The notes beneath the pieces were generated by a model. The model searched no databases. It was given only the letters and a program-made list of their open reading frames with translations, and was not told the DNA's origin. From Treponema sp. (GTDB taxonomy: Bacteria > Spirochaetota > Spirochaetia > Treponematales > Breznakiellaceae), in contig JAIROG010000037.1 in the NCBI GenBank assembly GCA_031257675.1, positions 1 to 64,000 on the forward strand: a stretch of DNA of 64,000 nt, read 5' to 3'. The position numbers were made by a program, and so were the translations under genes. Shown here one piece after another: positions 59,285 through 64,000 of this stretch. Within the stretch, counting starts at the first letter, position 1. Each line of letters begins with the position of its first letter.

Positions 59285-60529
59285 CTACACGGTCACCACC
59301 CGCATCGCCTGCGCCCGCATTGTCGCAAGCGTTTTGCCAAAAACCTTCCTGCCGGCAAACGCCGAATTTTTCCCTCTGGACTTGAACGCGGACGGCTCCA
59401 CGATCCACTCCGCTTCCGTGTCGACAAAAACGAGATCCGCGCGCAAGCCTTCCCGTATGACGCCTCTGTCCTTCAACCCCAGTATACGCGCCGGCGCCGC
59501 GCTCATAAGCGAAGACAGCTTTTGAAGGCTGACAACGCCGTTTCGTACCAGTTCCGTGCAACATACCGCGAAAGCCGTCTCAAGACCGGAGAATCCGGGG
59601 GCGCCGCCAGCCTTGTCTTGCGCGGCGTGCGGCGCGTGATCCGTGGCTATCGCGTCAATCACGCCGCCGGCGACGCCGGCGATAATCGCGCGGCGGTCTT
59701 CCTCAGTACGCAACGGCGGATTCACCCGTCCGAAAGACTCCGCTCCCAGTAACGCGGCGGTTTTTTCGGCAAGCGCGATGTGGTGCGGAGTCGCCTCGCA
59801 GGTGACGCGCGGGTTTTTCCGCTTTGCGTCCCGAATCATAGCCACAGCCTCCTTTGTCGACACATGGGCGATGTGAAGGGCGCATCCCGCCTGGCTTCCA
59901 AGCCGGATCGCCCGTTCCGTGGCGTTGTTTTCTTCAATGCGGCTCCAGACTTCACGCGGTTCTCCGGACTGTTTCGCCTTTTCCGCCTCAACGCCGCCAT
60001 TGTCGCAGTGGCAGGACACCGGCGAGCCGAGCTGCGCGGCTGCGGCGAGCGCCTCAAGAAAGAGGGCGTCGTCAAGAACGTCTTTGCCGTCTTCGGAAAA
60101 CAAGAGCGGCGGGTCTGGAATAGAGAGCGCGTGGTTTCCCTGTTTCATCAATCCCCGCTTAATGCCGGACAACTCTTTCCCTTCCATGCCTTTTGTCAGC
60201 GCCACAGCGGGATGCAAATCAATAAGCCCCAATGCGGCGGAACGCTCTCTAAGCGAGCGCGCCGCTTCAAAGGTGTCAAGCGGCGGCTTGGTGTTCGCCA
60301 TGCAGACTACGGTGGCGTAACCGCCCGCCCGGGCGGCAAGGCTTGCGGATTCAAGGGTTTCCTTGCCGGGAAAGCCCGGATCCCGAAAATGCGCGTGCAG
60401 ATCGATAAACGCGGGGAGCAGCGTCAGCCCTTTCCCGTCAATGACCGCGTCAGCATGCGCCGGCGTCCGTCCGCCACGCGGGATAACTTTCTTTATGACG
60501 CCGTTTTCAACCACAACGCAGCCTGTCAT
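59285..60529 (-). CDS. pyrC: Dihydroorotase
   Basis: LPAFIDLHAHFRDPGFPGKETLESASLAARAGGYATVVCMANTKP; DAIATDHAPHA. Confidence 0.92.
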   Translation of the reverse strand: MTGCVVVENGVIKKVIPRGGRTPAHADAVIDGKGLTLLPAFIDLHAHFRDPGFPGKETLESASLAARAGGYATVVCMANTKPPLDTFEAARSLRERSAALGLIDLHPAVALTKGMEGKELSGIKRGLMKQGNHALSIPDPPLLFSEDGKDVLDDALFLEALAAAAQLGSPVSCHCDNGGVEAEKAKQSGEPREVWSRIEENNATERAIRLGSQAGCALHIAHVSTKEAVAMIRDAKRKNPRVTCEATPHHIALAEKTAALLGAESFGRVNPPLRTEEDRRAIIAGVAGGVIDAIATDHAPHAAQDKAGGAPGFSGLETAFAVCCTELVRNGVVSLQKLSSLMSAAPARILGLKDRGVIREGLRADLVFVDTEAEWIVEPSAFKSRGKNSAFAGRKVFGKTLATMRAQAMRVVTV

Positions 60530-60738
60530 GTCAATACGCTCATCAACCAGATGAAAATTTTTTAGTACGTAAATTATGCTTTCCCTCCTTGACCTTTTTG
60601 AGTATCTTTATTATAGTAATATCTCAATTTGAGCGATATAATTCAAGAGAGGTTTTCCCGGCGGCTTGTCTCTGGCGGTCGCCCGCAAACGGGTGGCATT
60701 GAAGTTTTGGGAAAGACCCACTAGTATAAGGAGAACAC

Positions 60739-60894
60739 ATGAAAAGGACGTATCAGCCCAGTAAGGTTAAGCGCAACCGGAAATTCGGATTTCGGGCGCG
60801 GATGAAGACGCGAGGAGGCAGGCTGATTTTGAAAAGACGCCGGGCAAAGGGACGCTTTAAACTGACGGTTTCCGATGAGAAGAAGCCGTACTAG
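60739..60894 (+). CDS. rpmH: 50S ribosomal protein L34
   Basis: [51 protein letters not shown] (not in ORF track; read directly). Confidence 0.97.
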   Translation: MKRTYQPSKVKRNRKFGFRARMKTRGGRLILKRRRAKGRFKLTVSDEKKPY

Positions 60895-60896
60895 AC

Positions 60897-61304
60897 GTGG
60901 ACGATTCGGGGAATTCAGAAACAAGACGAAATGAAAGGGATCTGCGGTTCGGGCGGGATCGCCGGCTGAGAAAACGCGGAGAAATCAGAGCGGTATTTAA
61001 AGAGGGCAGGATTAGCTCCTGTTTTGGCGCAAAATTGTTTGTATTGAAAAATACTGTGGGGCATAACAGGATAGCGTTCACTTTTTCGCGTAAATTCGGC
61101 GGCGCCGTGGAACGGAACCGGTGCCGCAGGGTGGGAAGAGAAGCGTACCGTCATTTGCAGAGCGATGTTAGGCAGGGATTTGATTTGGCGTTGTTGGTGT
61201 ATCCGGTTGGCAAGGACACTTTTTCCGACCGCATGGAGCAGTTGCGGCGGTTGTTTTCCAAAGCGAACCTGTTTGCGGTGAATATACTGGAGGATCGGGT
61301 TTGA
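60897..61304 (+). CDS. rnpA: Ribonuclease P protein component
   Basis: [16 protein letters not shown]...[22 protein letters not shown]; directly after rpmH. Confidence 0.93.
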   Translation: MDDSGNSETRRNERDLRFGRDRRLRKRGEIRAVFKEGRISSCFGAKLFVLKNTVGHNRIAFTFSRKFGGAVERNRCRRVGREAYRHLQSDVRQGFDLALLVYPVGKDTFSDRMEQLRRLFSKANLFAVNILEDRV

Positions 61305-61543
61305 GCCGTGAGGGCAAGACATTGAGATCGCCGTTGCAGAAAGGCGCGCTCCTTTTAATACGGTTTTATCAATATGCAATTTCACCCTATATTGGCCCCT
61401 GTTGCCGGTATGTTCCGTCATGTTCCGCGTATGCGTTCACGGCGATAGAAAAATATGGTTTCTTCCGCGGCGGTTTCATGGCGCTCAAACGGTTGCTCCG
61501 TTGCCACCCTTTTCATGCGGGCGGCTATGATCCGGCGCCGTAA
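61301..61543 (+). CDS. yidD: Membrane protein insertion efficiency factor
   Basis: [62 protein letters not shown]. Confidence 0.95.
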   Translation: MSREGKTLRSPLQKGALLLIRFYQYAISPYIGPCCRYVPSCSAYAFTAIEKYGFFRGGFMALKRLLRCHPFHAGGYDPAP

Positions 61544-61629
61544 GCGTGTTTCCGCAAAACAGATTGGGAAAGAAAGCGCCGTTGTGACGAATTCCTTCAT
61601 TAAAACTTAGAAAAAACAAGAGGCTCTTT

Positions 61630-63444
61630 GTGGAGAAAAATACAATATTAGCGGTGGTTCTTTCGATTATTGTCATCGTAGGGTTTTATGTTATTCAGGG
61701 TTCTTTTTATCCCATACAACAGCCCGCCGCGCCCGTTCCGGTGGAACGGACGGACGGCGCGACCGGCGGCGGAACGTCCAGCGTTTCGCCCGCTTCGCCC
61801 GTTTCGCCGGCCGCAGTTCAGCCGTCAGACGCGGCGCCGGTTGTCGCGGCTGACGCTGGGGCTTCCGTGGAGGCGGCTGACCGTGAAGAGCGGATAACCA
61901 TAGACAACGGACTTGTTGTGGTTTCGTTAAGCAACGCCGGCGGCGACATAGTTTCTTACAAACTCAAAGAACACCGCGATAGAGAAGATTCTGTGGAAAT
62001 GGTGTTAAGCGGCGGCCGCGAATCCCATGCGTTTGCCATCGCGTTCGGCGACATTAACGCCGCGCCGGTAACATCATTCTTCAATATATGCCGTGTTTCC
62101 AATTACATTGTTGAATTTTCCCGCGGCTTTGTTGTAACCGGCGATTCCGGAAACAACACGTTCCGGTTGGTAAAACGCTACGAATTCAAGCCGCATGAGT
62201 ATATGTTTGAACTTACCGTTACGCTGGAGGGCGCTCAAGGAATGGGCTTTAACTTTTCCGGCGTGGCCTATACGCTGGGATCCGCGCCGCAATTCGGACC
62301 CGCTTTTGACAAGCTCGATCAGCGCTATGAGTACCGGCATTATTACACGTATACAAACGGCAAGCTGAAACAGGAAAAAGTGACTGACAGCGGACCCGTC
62401 ATTATTGGCAACAGGCCGTCATGGGCGGGCGTCGCGGGAAAGTACTTCACATTCATCGCCATCCCCTATCCGTCCCAGTTTGACATAGCGTTTTCCACCA
62501 CACCGGAGCCGGGAATCCCCGGCGCATCCCGTCTGTACATCGTCCGTCCAAGCCTGAGCGGGTCCCGAACCGAAGACACCTACCGCTTCTACCTGGGACC
62601 AAAATCGCCGGATGCCCTTGCGGTCTACAACAACGGCAAAAACAGCTTCAACCTTACCAACACGGAGCTTATCAAGGTGGCGAACACCTCCGGCATACTC
62701 GCCCCGCTTGAGACCGGGCTGAAATGGCTGCTCATGCTTTTTTACAAAATTATACCTAACTACGGGGTCGCCATTATTCTTCTCACCCTGCTGGTAAAAG
62801 CGCTCATGTTCCCGTTGACCCGCAAAAGCTCGGAGTCCACCCTGCGTATGCAGGCGCTGTCTCCGAGAATCAAAGACCTCCAAGCCAAGTACAAAGACAA
62901 TCCCCAGAAGCTGAATCAGGAAATGGCGGAATTCTACAAAAAGGAAGGGTACAACCCCATGGCGGGGTGTCTTCCCATGCTGATTCAGATTCCCATTTTC
63001 TTTGCGATGTACAATTTGTTTAACACGCACTTCGATCTGCGCGGGGCGATGTTCATTCCGGGCTGGATACCGGACCTGTCCCTGCCCGAAGCCGTGTTCT
63101 CGTTCCCGAATAATTTCAGTCTGCCGCTGCTCGGCTGGACAGCCATCCGCGCTCTGCCCTTTATCTATGTGGCTTCCCAGCTTCTCTACGGCAAAATTAC
63201 TGAAACGCCTGGTCAAGCGGGAGGCGCACAAATGAAAATAATGATGTACGGTATGCCGGTGTTTTTCTTTTTTATTTTGTACGATGTGCCTTCCGGGTTG
63301 CTCATCTATTGGATCATGTCCAACGTATTGACCTTGATTCAGCAGTTGGCGATAAATAAGTACCTTGCGCCCCAACGCGCCGCGCTTGCGGCTAAAGCCG
63401 AAGAATCGCTTAAACTGCCGCCCAAGAAGAAAAAAAAGCGGTGA
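61630..63444 (+). CDS. yidC: Membrane protein insertase YidC
   Basis: 604 aa; periplasmic domain plus LMLFYKIIPNYGVAIILLTLLVKALMFPLTRKS, PMAGCLPMLIQIPIFFAMY. Confidence 0.97.
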   Translation: MEKNTILAVVLSIIVIVGFYVIQGSFYPIQQPAAPVPVERTDGATGGGTSSVSPASPVSPAAVQPSDAAPVVAADAGASVEAADREERITIDNGLVVVSLSNAGGDIVSYKLKEHRDREDSVEMVLSGGRESHAFAIAFGDINAAPVTSFFNICRVSNYIVEFSRGFVVTGDSGNNTFRLVKRYEFKPHEYMFELTVTLEGAQGMGFNFSGVAYTLGSAPQFGPAFDKLDQRYEYRHYYTYTNGKLKQEKVTDSGPVIIGNRPSWAGVAGKYFTFIAIPYPSQFDIAFSTTPEPGIPGASRLYIVRPSLSGSRTEDTYRFYLGPKSPDALAVYNNGKNSFNLTNTELIKVANTSGILAPLETGLKWLLMLFYKIIPNYGVAIILLTLLVKALMFPLTRKSSESTLRMQALSPRIKDLQAKYKDNPQKLNQEMAEFYKKEGYNPMAGCLPMLIQIPIFFAMYNLFNTHFDLRGAMFIPGWIPDLSLPEAVFSFPNNFSLPLLGWTAIRALPFIYVASQLLYGKITETPGQAGGAQMKIMMYGMPVFFFFILYDVPSGLLIYWIMSNVLTLIQQLAINKYLAPQRAALAAKAEESLKLPPKKKKKR

Positions 63445-63542
63445 GCGGCCTGTTTTTTAGAAAAGTTTTAATATGCGGGACGCTTTCCCAAAACGGACGT
63501 TTTGGATCCGCGCGTTGGGAAACGCCCCACGGGAGAAAATAT

Positions 63543-64000
63543 ATGGTTTATGAATTTGAAGGCCGCACTGAAAAAGAGGCTATAGATCGGGCCGCGGCGG
63601 AGTTGGGACTTGAAAAAGATGCGTTTGATGTTGAGATTGTCGAAGCTCAACGCGGCGGTTTGTTCAAAAGAGGATTTGTAAAAATCAAAATCCATACAAA
63701 TCAGGCGGCGGATGCGCAACGTGACGCAAGGCGCGGCGCTCTGCATGGGAGACAGCCGGCGGCAGCGCGGAATACGGAGACTTCCACCGCCGGCATGGGG
63801 GAAACAGAAGGCGAAAGAAAGCGTCAAACTGGTTTCAACGATCCCGCCGCTCAAAATGAATTTGAGCGAAAGCTGATCGGATTCTTGGAGACTCTTATTG
63901 AAAAAATGGGGTATTTGGGAAAAGCAAGCGTTCAATTCCGTGAAGACCGTAAAATCGGACTTAAAATTGAGTCGGAGAATTCGTCTATTTTAATCGGGAA
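63543..64000 (+). CDS. jag: Jag/KhpB-like RNA-binding protein (truncated by window end)
   Basis: MVYEFEGRTEKEAIDRAAAELGLEKDAFDVEIVEAQRGGLFKRG Jag-N domain; open to end of window. Confidence 0.9.
   Translation, partial: MVYEFEGRTEKEAIDRAAAELGLEKDAFDVEIVEAQRGGLFKRGFVKIKIHTNQAADAQRDARRGALHGRQPAAARNTETSTAGMGETEGERKRQTGFNDPAAQNEFERKLIGFLETLIEKMGYLGKASVQFREDRKIGLKIESENSSILIG

Noticed and set aside
1-64000. tRNA, rRNA or classic riboswitch genes
   Set aside because: No convincing cloverleaf, rRNA or riboswitch consensus found by eye; a tRNAscan-SE/Infernal run would be decisive.

Overview
The window is 64 kb of a spirochaete-like chromosome. EF-G, bactofilin, HD-GYP and rpmH-rnpA-yidD-yidC-jag gene content, together with decayed IS and Rpn copies, suggests a Treponema-type genome, possibly gut-associated; this taxonomic guess is an inference. 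Most of the window is ordinary housekeeping: queA, pta, polA, coaE, fusA, folP, cdaA/cdaR, pyrC and the rpmH-to-jag block. The standout locus is 1.3-9.2 kb. It is a nitrogenase-like cluster of two convergent arms: cysK, a NifK-like and a NifD-like gene on +, and a PLP trans-sulfuration enzyme, a NifH-like and a NifB-like gene on -. The NifD-like protein keeps the P-cluster-type cysteines and the Cys275 equivalent but has no His in the His442 region. No nifE/nifN is visible, and sulfur-amino-acid genes flank both arms. This fits a methylthio-alkane-reductase-like (Mar) or related nitrogenase-like sulfur-salvage system better than N2 fixation. A second accessory block (44.6-57.9 kb) holds two carbohydrate ABC importers with a DUF5696-like protein, a Yip1-like membrane protein and an NHL/TPR protein. 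Other observations include dispersed palindrome families, a G14 tract inside a hairpin-rich ABC intergenic region, a pentanucleotide repeat in the bactofilin leader, a 9-bp repeat in opposite orientations in two neighbouring ORFs, and several decayed mobile or duplicated genes.
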